Assembly (NCBI GenBank): GCA_026389655.1
Contig: JAPLHL010000071.1
Coordinates: forward strand, 1 to 6,657
Reading direction: 5' to 3'
Source of the DNA: Chloroflexota bacterium
GTDB lineage: Bacteria > Chloroflexota > Dehalococcoidia > GIF9 > UBA5629
DNA: 6,657 nt
In this document: positions 1 to 6,612 of the stretch, one piece after another
Numbering within the stretch: the first letter of the stretch is position 1
How the letters are laid out: every line of letters begins with the position of its first letter
The notes under the pieces: generated by a model
Database searches by the model: none
Told to the model about the DNA's origin: nothing
Seen by the model: the letters and a program-made list of their open reading frames with translations, nothing else
Position numbers and translations under genes: made by a program

Positions 1-1669
1 TGCCCAGGTCCTCGCCGGTGCGCAGCCGCACTGAGACCTTACCGTTTTCAATCTCTTTATCGCCGACAACCAGCATATAGGGGACTTTATTCAACTGAGC
101 GTCCCTGATTTTGAGGTTCATGCGCTCGGACCTGTCATCAAGCTGGACACGGAAGTCCTTTTCCCTCATCTCTTTAGCAAGCTTGCCGGCATATTCGGCG
201 TGACGGTCGGCGATGGGAATAATGACCGCCTGCACAGGGGCCAGCCATAGCGGGAAGGCACCTGCATAATTTTCGACAAGACAGGCAAAGAACCTTTCCA
301 TGCTGCCGAGGACAGTGCGGTGAATCATGACAGTTCGGTGTTCCTGTCCATCCTCAGCCACATAGGAAACATCGAAACGTTCGGGCATCTGAAAATCCAC
401 CTGGATGGTGGGGCCCTGCCAGAGCCTGCCCAGGGCATCCTTTAATTTCACATCGATCTTGGGGCCATAGAAAACACCTTCGCCTGGATCAACATGATAA
501 GGAATCTTAAGGTTTTCCAGCACGTTCCTCAGGGCGTTGGTAGCCATGTCCCAACTTTCAGCATCGCCCACGGCTTTTTCGGGGCGGGTGGAAAGCATCA
601 TCTCGTATTCAGCGAACCCGAAGGATTTCATCATGAACTGGGCGAGCTCAACAACGTCCTTTACTTCCGATTCTATCTGGTCAGGCCGGCAGAAAATGTG
701 CGCATCGTCCTGCGTAAAGCCTCTGACACGAGCAAGGCCGTGAAGCACGCCGGAACGTTCATAGCGGTAGACCGTACCCAACTCGGCGTAGCGCATAGGC
801 AGAGCACGATAGCTGCGAATCTGCGTTTTATACATAAGGATATGGAAGGGGCAGTTCATGGGCTTCAGGACATATTCAATCTCGTCGATTTCCATAGGGG
901 AATACATATTCTCACGGTAGAAATTCCAGTGGCCGCTGATCTTCCAGAGATCAACCTTGGCGATATGCGGCGAGTAGACGATATCATAGCCGCGGCGCCT
1001 GTGCTCGGCCTTCCAGAAATCCTCAACAAGCTGGCGGACAGTAGCACCCTTGGGATGCCAGTAAACCAGGCCGGGACCGGCCTCTTCGTGAAGGCTGAAC
1101 AGGTCGAGCTCTTTGCCAAGCTTCCTGTGGTCACGCTTGGCCGCTTCTTCGATCCTCTTCAGGTATGCATCAAGGTCGGACTGTTTGGCGAAAGCAACGC
1201 CGTAGATACGCTGAAGCATGGGGCGCTTCTCATCACCGCGCCAGTAAGCTCCGGCAACGGAGGTCAGTTTAAAAGCTTTGACTTCTCCGGTGGCCTTGAC
1301 ATGAGGGCCACGGCACAGGTCGACGAAATCCCCCTGTTTGTAGATGGTGATCTTTTCTTCGCCGAGGTCCTTAATCAATTCGACCTTGTAGGGCTGGCCG
1401 GCGAAGAGTTTAAGCGCTTCTTTGGAGGTGATCTCCTCTTTAACAAAGGGGAGGTTAGCGGCGATTATCTCCTTCATTTTGGCCTCTACGCCGGGCAGGT
1501 CTTCCGCTGCCAGCGTCCGGGGCAGTTCAAAGTCGTAGTAAAAACCGTCCTCGATGGCCGGCCCGATGCCGAATTTGGCTTCGGGGAACAATGATTTTAC
1601 GGCTTCAGCCATTATGTGGCTGGCCGAATGCCTCATGATCTCAAGTTTTTGGGATTTTTCGTCTGACAT
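1..1669 (-). CDS. thrS: Threonyl-tRNA synthetase, TGS-less, 3' end cut by window edge
   Basis: Class II aminoacyl-tRNA synthetase that charges tRNA-Thr in the cytoplasm. 556 codons are visible and the reading stops at GEDLG, so roughly 25 C-terminal residues lie outside the window. Order: editing (SAD-like) domain with HSASH at residues 14-18 and DLCRGPH at 117-123; catalytic core with motif 2 around YRYERSG (301-307) and motif 3 GSMERFF (455-461); then the anticodon-binding domain. The three zinc ligands are C273, H324 and H450. Their spacings (51 and 126) equal those of E. coli ThrRS C334/H385/H511. The offset of 61 shows that the N-terminal TGS domain is absent. The start ATG has an SD (GGGAG, 1681-1677) seven bases upstream, and the frame is closed upstream by a TGA near 1731, so the short N-terminus is not a mis-called start. 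It has its own promoter and sits downstream of a repeat-rich gap. Confidence 0.97.
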   Translation of the reverse strand, partial: MSDEKSQKLEIMRHSASHIMAEAVKSLFPEAKFGIGPAIEDGFYYDFELPRTLAAEDLPGVEAKMKEIIAANLPFVKEEITSKEALKLFAGQPYKVELIKDLGEEKITIYKQGDFVDLCRGPHVKATGEVKAFKLTSVAGAYWRGDEKRPMLQRIYGVAFAKQSDLDAYLKRIEEAAKRDHRKLGKELDLFSLHEEAGPGLVYWHPKGATVRQLVEDFWKAEHRRRGYDIVYSPHIAKVDLWKISGHWNFYRENMYSPMEIDEIEYVLKPMNCPFHILMYKTQIRSYRALPMRYAELGTVYRYERSGVLHGLARVRGFTQDDAHIFCRPDQIESEVKDVVELAQFMMKSFGFAEYEMMLSTRPEKAVGDAESWDMATNALRNVLENLKIPYHVDPGEGVFYGPKIDVKLKDALGRLWQGPTIQVDFQMPERFDVSYVAEDGQEHRTVMIHRTVLGSMERFFACLVENYAGAFPLWLAPVQAVIIPIADRHAEYAGKLAKEMREKDFRVQLDDRSERMNLKIRDAQLNKVPYMLVVGDKEIENGKVSVRLRTGEDLG

Positions 1670-1676
1670 TCTTAAA

Positions 1677-1685
1677 CTCCCTTCC
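1677..1685 (-). promoter_or_regulatory. Ribosome binding site of thrS
   Basis: On the minus strand GGAAGGGAG lies seven bases before the ATG at 1669. It fixes the start of the TGS-less ThrRS and argues against a longer N-terminus. Confidence 0.75.
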
Positions 1686-1772
1686 AGAAGAAATGAAGAC
1701 CCCCCGCCACCGTGCGTGAGATCGATCGATCAGCTACTTATATGAACATAGTATGCTTCAAAGTGCCAAATG

Positions 1773-1801
1773 ATTATAACAGCGGATATAACGGGGTGCA
1801 A
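1773..1801 (-). promoter_or_regulatory. Candidate sigma70-type promoter for thrS
   Basis: Minus strand reads TTGCAC (1801-1796), a 17-base spacer, then a perfect TATAAT (1778-1773). The -35 matches the consensus at only three positions, but the spacing is ideal and the -10 is exact. The predicted start of transcription near 1766 would give a leader of about 97 bases. That leader contains a 12-base palindrome GATCGATCGATC (1720-1731) but no recognisable T-box motif. Inferred from consensus only. Confidence 0.5.
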
Positions 1802-1821
1802 ATAAGCAGATGGGGAATTAA

Positions 1822-1889
1822 TACCCTCACCCTAGCCCTCTCCCAAAGGAGAGGGGAAATTTTTGATAAGGGGGGCAAAAGCCCCTCTT
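1822..1889. repeat. Two-hairpin REP-like element, copy A
   Basis: Begins TACCCTCACCCTAG, then hairpin 1 (CCCTCTCC, loop CAAA, GGAGAGGG; 1836-1855), a 12-base linker, and hairpin 2 (1868-1876 paired with 1881-1889, loop AAAA, nine pairs including one G-U). The leader-plus-hairpin-1 sequence resembles the CCCTCACCCTAGCCCTCTCCC type of dispersed palindrome that I recall from many bacterial genomes. Its right arm CCTCTT is also the beginning of a unit of the second repeat family (1884-1950). Confidence 0.8.
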
Positions 1890-1990
1890 CGACGCCCCCA
1901 TGACGAACCATACCCATGTTTAATATTCGTGCCGCATGACGTTGGGTACGTAAGATCACTATGTCGCCGTGAGATTGATAATGGGATTGG

Positions 1991-2057
1991 TACCCACCCT
2001 AGCCCTCTCCCAAAGGAGAGGGGAATATTTTATTATGAAGGGCTTGCGGTCCTTCAT
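1991..2057. repeat. Two-hairpin REP-like element, copy B
   Basis: Leader TACCCACCCTAG, two bases shorter than in copy A. Hairpin 1 (2003-2010 with 2015-2022) is identical to copy A, and the linker is again 12 bases. Hairpin 2 (2035-2043 with 2049-2057) has nine pairs including one G-U and loop TTGCG. Its stem is built from different bases (ATGAAGGGC/GGTCCTTCAT region) than copies A and C, so the fold is retained while sequence is not. Confidence 0.75.
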
Positions 2058-2153
2058 CGCATCCTAATGTCGCCACAGAATCATGATAACGGGAAATAGG
2101 CCAGGAGATTGCAACGGCATACTATGCCAGCTTCCCAATGACCATTTAATTTA

Positions 2154-2221
2154 TACCCTCACCCTGGCTCTCTCCCAAGGGAGAGGGAATCATTTTAATA
2201 AGAGGGGCCAAAGCACCTCTT
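2154..2221. repeat. Two-hairpin REP-like element, copy C
   Basis: Leader TACCCTCACCCTGG, hairpin 1 (2168-2175 with 2180-2187, loop CAAG, one T-G wobble), 12-base linker, hairpin 2 (2200-2208 with 2213-2221, loop CAAA, one G-A mismatch). Relative to copy A, the G1871-T1886 wobble is replaced by an A2203-T2218 pair. Hairpin 2's right arm runs directly into the tandem array that starts at 2216. Confidence 0.78.
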
Positions 2222-2448
2222 CCACGCCCACAGGACGACCATGTTCGTTTTTCTGAAGTCAGGCTCACGTTTCGCTAGGTACGAATCCTCTTCGACGCCC
2301 ACTTGGTTCGAATCCTCTTCGACGCCCTCAGGACGAACGTGTTCGTTTTTCTGAAGACAGGCTCACGTTTCGCTTGGTACGAATCCTCTTCGACGCCCCC
2401 AGGACGGTCCGGCCAGTGGTTAGAGTTCATGTCCCATCCGTTGGTACG
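2216..2448. repeat. Tandem array of ~68-bp units (period 71 bp)
   Basis: Four units start with CCTCTTCGACGCCC (one base different in the first) and end in a TTGGTACG-like motif: 2216-2283, 2287-2310, 2314-2381 and 2385-2448. They are joined by the same AAT triplet at 2284-2286, 2311-2313 and 2382-2384. Units 1 and 3 differ at about six of 68 positions. Unit 2 is an internally deleted 24-base version with only the two ends. Unit 4 keeps both ends but has an unrelated middle. A diverged relative lies at 1884-1950. Unit 3 contains the palindrome ACGAACGTGTTCGT (2333-2346). The left end resembles the widespread CTTCGAC...TCAGGACGAAC dispersed repeat, from memory. Confidence 0.8.
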
Positions 2449-2450
2449 GG

Positions 2451-2612
2451 TTATCCCAATAAGGCGTCGATATTGACGTGGTCTTTGACCAATTTTGCCA
2501 TAAGGTCGATCTCGGTGGTATTGCTGCTGGTTATCAGCGGGGTAAGAGCTTCGATCTGTTTGGCTGTTTCGTACACGCCATAGGGGACCAGCAAAACGGG
2601 TATGTGTTTTTC
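2451..2612 (-). pseudogene. In-frame C-terminal continuation after the TAG of the P-loop/DRTGG gene
   Basis: Directly after the TAG (2615-2613) the same frame continues for 53 codons to a TAA at 2453-2451. It begins EKHIPVLLVPYGVYETAKQI and ends NIDALLG. A hydrophobic strand (IPVLLVPY) followed by an amphipathic helix rich in K/E is what I would expect for the end of this family, so the residues belong to the gene. No new start codon with an SD is visible for independent translation. Changing one base of TAG (for instance GAG, CAG or AAG) would restore a 346-residue protein. Confidence 0.8.
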
Positions 2613-3491
2613 CTAGGCCTTGGCGAGTATATTCTGCGGAGGCAGGATATTATTGGTAAGCACAACAGCAGCCGTGCATTTATCTTCAAACGAGGCAAGC
2701 AGCATATCCGAGCGGTCGCCACTGGTTACCATGAGCTTTCTCTCCTTGTGGAAACTGGCATCCGAATAAACGGACTCTACCGAAGCGGCGCCGACAAAGA
2801 CGTTGCTCACGCGGCACTTAATCCACTGCTCGCCAGCTATAACCCTGGCCAACAGATATTGAGCCAGGTATTCCATGGAGAAAAACGTCAATTGCTCTTC
2901 GTACGGAATTATGCCAAGGATGTTTATCCCGGTCTTCTGAATTAGAGGTACATATATATTCTTAAAGTCATCCACGTTGCGGACCTTATTGATAATAACG
3001 CCGCCGAAATTAATGTCATTAAAGGCCACGTGCTTCTTAATAAATATCACGTTGTCGACAACATAGTTTTCTTCTCCTCCCACAATCAAGACCAGTTTTC
3101 CGTTCAAATACGAAGCCAGAGATAAGACACTAAGATAGAATGAGATGCCGTACTCAATATCCTTGCCACCTTCTACAAACAGGACATCCTTGCCAGCGCC
3201 AACGTCTTTGGCCATCTCAAGCACACGATTGCGAGCCCCCTCTTCATCGTATTTGAAGCGCAGCTTCAAATGCTCGAAGCCAACCGTCATGTTCTCCGGT
3301 TCCTGCTCCAGTTTGAAGATATTGGTCATTAACGCCGCATCATAGTCCCAAACACGTTTCTTGCGGTAGACCAGGCGGTCGCCCAGGGGCTTGATGTAGC
3401 CAAAGGACTTGCCCGACGCTTTGGCCAGACCGATAATCAAACTTGTTTTACCGGAATTAGAGTCCATAGACCCAATAATTAAATTCTTCAT
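2613..3491 (-). CDS. BioD-like P-loop/DRTGG-domain protein, ended early by in-frame TAG
   Basis: P-loop protein related to the BioD-like N-terminal region of some phosphotransacetylases (COG0857 type), with a C-terminal DRTGG domain; 292 residues before a TAG. Visible: Walker A-type loop GSMDSNSGKTSL (7-18), a Walker B-like LFVEGGKD (104-111), GGVIINKV (163-170) and LGIIPYEEQL (192-201) closing the ATPase part. The DRTGG domain follows from about 205, with GDRSDM at 259-264. Start ATG overlaps the upstream synthetase stop (ATGA), and an SD GGAGG (3503-3499) sits seven bases upstream, so the two genes are translationally coupled. The exact role is unknown; the context suggests support or control of acyl-CoA/acetyl-phosphate metabolism. 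No phosphotransacetylase catalytic domain is present. The TAG removes the last 53 residues expected for the family (about 346 in all), probably the end of the DRTGG fold. Confidence 0.88.
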   Translation of the reverse strand: MKNLIIGSMDSNSGKTSLIIGLAKASGKSFGYIKPLGDRLVYRKKRVWDYDAALMTNIFKLEQEPENMTVGFEHLKLRFKYDEEGARNRVLEMAKDVGAGKDVLFVEGGKDIEYGISFYLSVLSLASYLNGKLVLIVGGEENYVVDNVIFIKKHVAFNDINFGGVIINKVRNVDDFKNIYVPLIQKTGINILGIIPYEEQLTFFSMEYLAQYLLARVIAGEQWIKCRVSNVFVGAASVESVYSDASFHKERKLMVTSGDRSDMLLASFEDKCTAAVVLTNNILPPQNILAKA

Positions 3492-5602
3492 TTTGCTGCC
3501 TCCTGCCTGGAAAGTAGAATACGAACATCCACCGCCTTGACCCCGTCCCCATGGTCGTAAGCAACAAGCGGATTAATCTCTATGTCTGATATATCTTTGA
3601 ACCTTTTAATAATAGTACCCACCCTTAAAATAGCATCGGCAACCGCATCTATATCCTTGCGCGTTTCGCCGCGCACACCCAGGAGCAAGGGGTAGCTCTT
3701 AATCTGGGTTATCATGCGGTTGGCTTCCCTGATGTTAAGCGGGAAGGCACGAAAGACGATGTCTTTCATGACTTCAACGTATATACCGCCCAACCCGAAC
3801 ATTACGATAGGGCCGAAGGACAAATCACGACGGGCGCCGACTATGGTCTCCACGCCCGGCTTGAGCTGTTCGGATACCTCTATACCCTCAATCACAGCAT
3901 CAGGCTTAAAACGGCGGCAGTTCTGGAGAATGGCCTCGTAAGCGTCCGTAACTTCAGCTTCATTATCAATATCGAGAGCCACACCACCGGCATCACTCTT
4001 ATGTAAAATATCACGCGATACGATTTTCATTACAACGGGATAACCTGTTTGCTCAGCATACTTCACGGCCTCTTCCAGCGTGTGAGCGATATTACTGACA
4101 GGGTTAGCTATATTCACAGCACGCATAATACGTTGCGACTCATGGGAGAATAAGAACACCCTGCCATCCTTTCTAACACCGTCGATAACATTTTGTATGG
4201 CCTTGTCATCAATTGGTATATCGATCAGTTCAGGCGCGTAATCCTGTTTCTGGCGTGTATTGTAATAGACCGCGCCCATACATGAGGTAGCCAACAGCAC
4301 ATCATTGTAAACAGGCACGCCCTCGGATTTTAGGCGGTGTATATTATCCTCAAGCCGTGCACCACCAACAAAAGAGAATACGATGGGCTTTTGCAGCTTG
4401 TTGCTGAAGTACAACTCCTCAGTACGGGATGCAAACTTCTCAGGATCGAAAACACCAGTCTCACAACCGAGGCACAGTATTGAGCTTATATTATTGTTGG
4501 AAAGAGCAAAATTAATCGCCCTGAAGTAATCTTCGGCTGTGGCCTCACCCGTCAGGTCAACGGGATTTTTCAAGGAGCCAAACTTCGGCACAACACTGGA
4601 AAAAGTATTATTCATATCAGTCAGGTTGTCGTAGAGATTGATATTATATTTCTCGCAGGCGTCCGCTGCCATCACACCTATGCCACCCCCATTGGTAATG
4701 ATGACTGCATTGTCATCCACAGGTTCAGGAGCAGTGGATAGAATTTTGCACCATTCCATAGCTTCCTGCAGGCTCTCAGCACGAAGTACACCACACTGCC
4801 GGGCGATATCATCGAAGACCTTGTCTTCTCCAGCCAGTGAACCGGTATGTGAAGCAGCGGCCATTGCGCCGCGCTTGGACCGACCCGACTTAACCACAAC
4901 AATAGGTTTTATCTTGGAGGTCCTGTTAAGAGCGTCTACAAATTGTTCGCCATGCGTGACGCCTTCGATGTACATCATGATCACCCTGGTATTTGCATCC
5001 GATGCGAGGTGATCAAGAAGGTCGATCTCGGAAATGTCCGCCTTATTGCCCACTGATACGATAGCTGACAGACCAATGTTCTCTACCTTGGTCTTGCCAA
5101 TCATAGCAATTCCCAGAGCACCGCTTTGAGTCACGATGGCGACATTTCCCGAGGCAATATCGCCGGGGCCGAAAGTGGCATTCATCCTGGCAGCAGCAGA
5201 GTATATCCCCATAATATTCGGGCCAAGCACGCGAGTGCCATGATCAAGGGCATAGCTAACCATTTTCCGCTCTTCTTCGGCATTACCTATCTCGGCAAAC
5301 CCGGAAGTGATGATGGCCACAAATTTAACGCCTTTATCAGCACAGCTTTTTACTGCTTCAAACGTCACGTTGGCAGGGATGACAATAACCGCAAGGTCAA
5401 TCTCTCCCGGCACATCGGCAACATCCTTATAAGCAGCCAGACCCAGTATATCACCGCCGGAAGGATTTACAGGATATATTTTTCCCTTATATTTACTAAA
5501 AATGAGATTGCTGACAAGGGTATTGCCCAACTTCCCGGCCTTTGAGGAAGCGCCCAATACCGCCACAGAGCGTGGCTCAAAGAGGTACTTTATATCCTGC
5601 AT
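3488..5602 (-). CDS. Acetyl/acyl-CoA synthetase (ADP-forming), fused alpha-beta
   Basis: Converts an acyl-CoA (typically acetyl-CoA) plus ADP and phosphate to the acid, CoA and ATP, giving substrate-level ATP in fermentative anaerobes; cytoplasmic. The 704 residues are full length for the fused form. Order: CoA-binding Rossmann domain (about 1-135, VLGASSKAGKLGN at 15-27), succinyl-CoA ligase-like domains (about 150-460) with the phosphohistidine motif SHTGSLAG at 251-258 (H252), and a C-terminal ATP-grasp domain (about 484-704). The last contains VVMKIVSRDILHKSDAGG (523-540; H534 is the likely second phosphate-shuttling His), FGLGGIYVEV (602-611) and EINPLVAYD (675-683). Start ATG has AGGTGG (5612-5607) just upstream. 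The TGA stop overlaps the next gene's ATG. Acyl specificity cannot be read from sequence; propionyl, aryl or other acyl-CoA are alternatives, and a protein acyltransferase is unlikely because no GNAT domain is attached. Confidence 0.95.
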   Translation of the reverse strand: MQDIKYLFEPRSVAVLGASSKAGKLGNTLVSNLIFSKYKGKIYPVNPSGGDILGLAAYKDVADVPGEIDLAVIVIPANVTFEAVKSCADKGVKFVAIITSGFAEIGNAEEERKMVSYALDHGTRVLGPNIMGIYSAAARMNATFGPGDIASGNVAIVTQSGALGIAMIGKTKVENIGLSAIVSVGNKADISEIDLLDHLASDANTRVIMMYIEGVTHGEQFVDALNRTSKIKPIVVVKSGRSKRGAMAAASHTGSLAGEDKVFDDIARQCGVLRAESLQEAMEWCKILSTAPEPVDDNAVIITNGGGIGVMAADACEKYNINLYDNLTDMNNTFSSVVPKFGSLKNPVDLTGEATAEDYFRAINFALSNNNISSILCLGCETGVFDPEKFASRTEELYFSNKLQKPIVFSFVGGARLEDNIHRLKSEGVPVYNDVLLATSCMGAVYYNTRQKQDYAPELIDIPIDDKAIQNVIDGVRKDGRVFLFSHESQRIMRAVNIANPVSNIAHTLEEAVKYAEQTGYPVVMKIVSRDILHKSDAGGVALDIDNEAEVTDAYEAILQNCRRFKPDAVIEGIEVSEQLKPGVETIVGARRDLSFGPIVMFGLGGIYVEVMKDIVFRAFPLNIREANRMITQIKSYPLLLGVRGETRKDIDAVADAILRVGTIIKRFKDISDIEINPLVAYDHGDGVKAVDVRILLSRQEAAK
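3499..3503 (-). promoter_or_regulatory. Ribosome binding site inside the synthetase gene end
   Basis: GGAGG on the minus strand lies within the last codons of the synthetase, seven bases before the ATG at 3491. Together with the ATGA overlap it supports coupled translation of the two proteins. Confidence 0.75.
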
Positions 5603-5632
5603 TATTCCACCTGAGAAATTATAGAATACTTT

Positions 5633-5661
5633 ATCATACTACCCATTTTCCTTGCCGCTAA
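5633..5661 (-). promoter_or_regulatory. Weak candidate promoter of the synthetase operon
   Basis: Minus strand TTAGCG (5661-5656), 17-base spacer, TATGAT (5638-5633). Transcription would start near 5626, giving a leader of about 24 bases that retains the SD. A perfect TATAAT at 5623-5618 is closer to the gene, but it has no -35 and would leave almost no leader. Both are consensus matches only. Confidence 0.35.
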
Positions 5662-5740
5662 CCGGGTTTACCACAATTCACGGGTACTTGATCAGGCTTA
5701 TATCAGTATAGTTTATATTTACCTATATCGGCTAACTTTA

Positions 5741-5763
5741 TAATGAAAAGCCCCGGCGGGGCT
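5741..5763 (-). terminator. Intrinsic terminator of the SDR gene
   Basis: Read on the minus strand, AGCCCC, loop GCC, GGGGCT forms a six-pair GC-rich stem (5763-5749), followed by a short T-rich run (TTTCATTAT). It begins 23 bases after the SDR stop codon. It separates the SDR from the synthetase operon, whose candidate promoter lies downstream. Confidence 0.7.
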
Positions 5764-5786
5764 AATTCGCATGTATTTCAGATTGC

Positions 5787-6599
5787 TTATTGTTCTGCTA
5801 CAAGGATATTGCTTAATAGACCGCCGCCATCGATAACAATTTCGGCGCCGGTGGTATAGCTGGATGCATCTGAAGCCAAATAGATCGCCGCGCCTGCTAT
5901 CTCGTCCGGGTTGCCCATGCGACCCGCAGGGAGACATTTTTCCAGCAGGTCTCTTTGCTTTTTAGCTTCCTCCGGTGTGAGGTGAAACCAGTGTGAGCTC
6001 ATCATCTTGGTATCAAAAGGACCCGGGGCAATAGTATTGACCTGGATATTAGAACGGATAAGCTCGGAGGCAAAGGCCCAGGTAATAGCCCTGGCAGCAG
6101 TCTTAGATATGGAGTAGACACTGACACCTAGCTCCGGCTTGAAACCGTCGACCGAGGAGATATTGATGATTTTGCCGTTGCCCTGCTTTTTCATGATCCT
6201 GGCAACAGCCTGGCTGGTAAAATACATACCTTTGACATTAACGTTCATGACCGTCTCCCAGAGACGTTCATCGGCATCCAGCACACTGCCCATAGCAGGG
6301 CTGGCGCCAGCATTGTTGACGAGTATATTTATCTTGCCGCCCAATTTTTCCATGGCTGAGTCAACCATTTTCTGAATCTCTTCCATTTTGCCAAGGTGCG
6401 CCTGTATGGGAAAAGCTTCTCCGCCGAACGACCTGATTTCCTTGGCCGTAGCTTCAAGATCGTCGATTTTACGGCTGGTAAGTACAACCTTAGCGCCTGC
6501 CTTGGCAAAGCCAATAGCAATAGCCTTACCTATCCCACGTCCACCACCAGTCACGATGGCAGTTTTACCCTTCAAAGAGAACCTGGACATTTCGAACAT
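5787..6599 (-). CDS. Short-chain dehydrogenase/reductase (SDR), classical type
   Basis: NAD(P)-dependent oxidoreductase of the classical SDR family, 270 residues. Visible: cofactor loop TGGGRGIG (17-24), TSR after the second strand (41-43), which favours NADP(H), NNAG (95-98), the catalytic set N121, S149, Y162 and K166 (YSISK), and APGPFDT (191-197) after the active site. Substrate is unknown; automatic annotation would probably call it a 3-oxoacyl-ACP reductase or glucose dehydrogenase, which the sequence does not prove. At residue 68 a His (AHLGK) replaces the common Asp, as I recall in DHRS4-like SDRs (CHVGK). I chose the ATG at 6599 because GGAGGT (6612-6607) lies seven bases upstream. 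A longer frame from a TTG at 6614 would start on top of this SD. It forms its own unit with a terminator behind it. Confidence 0.93.
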   Translation of the reverse strand: MFEMSRFSLKGKTAIVTGGGRGIGKAIAIGFAKAGAKVVLTSRKIDDLEATAKEIRSFGGEAFPIQAHLGKMEEIQKMVDSAMEKLGGKINILVNNAGASPAMGSVLDADERLWETVMNVNVKGMYFTSQAVARIMKKQGNGKIINISSVDGFKPELGVSVYSISKTAARAITWAFASELIRSNIQVNTIAPGPFDTKMMSSHWFHLTPEEAKKQRDLLEKCLPAGRMGNPDEIAGAAIYLASDASSYTTGAEIVIDGGGLLSNILVAEQ

Positions 6600-6606
6600 A
6601 TCAGGA

Positions 6607-6612
6607 ACCTCC
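6607..6612 (-). promoter_or_regulatory. Ribosome binding site deciding the SDR start
   Basis: GGAGGT on the minus strand, seven bases from the ATG at 6599. It rules out the TTG at 6614 and makes the ATG at 6590 less likely. Confidence 0.75.

Larger units (their letters stand above)
1670..2450. other. Gene-free intergenic region filled with repeats
   Basis: Between thrS and the synthetase operon there is no supportable gene. The region holds the thrS leader and promoter (right to about 1801), three two-hairpin elements (1822-1889, 1991-2057, 2154-2221) and a tandem array (2216-2448). The spacers 1890-1990 and 2058-2153 show only faint mutual similarity, for example around ATGTCGCC at 1961 and 2067. 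Short open frames here run through the repeats, have no ribosome binding sites and resemble no known protein. Confidence 0.8.

Noticed and set aside
494..1594. Long plus-strand open frame (366 codons)
   Set aside because: It lies wholly antisense to thrS, whose catalytic and zinc motifs are intact. It has no family resemblance and no convincing ribosome binding site.
1670..1766. T-box riboswitch upstream of thrS
   Set aside because: A GGTGGCGG-like string occurs, but the conserved T-box bulge (AGGGTGGNACCGCG) and the antiterminator/terminator pair are not present.
1863..2099. Small plus-strand open frames across the repeats
   Set aside because: They run through repeat sequence, lack ribosome binding sites and resemble no protein family.
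1822..2448. CRISPR array or integron attC sites
   Set aside because: Units are not short identical repeats with uniform spacers. The unit ends are not complementary RYYYAAC/GTTRRRY boxes, and no cas or integrase gene is in view.
2613..2615. Frameshift as the cause of the early stop
   Set aside because: The continuation is in the same reading frame on both sides of TAG, so a substitution or recoding, not an indel, is required.
2478..2945. Plus-strand open frame of 155 codons
   Set aside because: Antisense to the P-loop/DRTGG gene and its in-frame tail; a shadow of that coding sequence.
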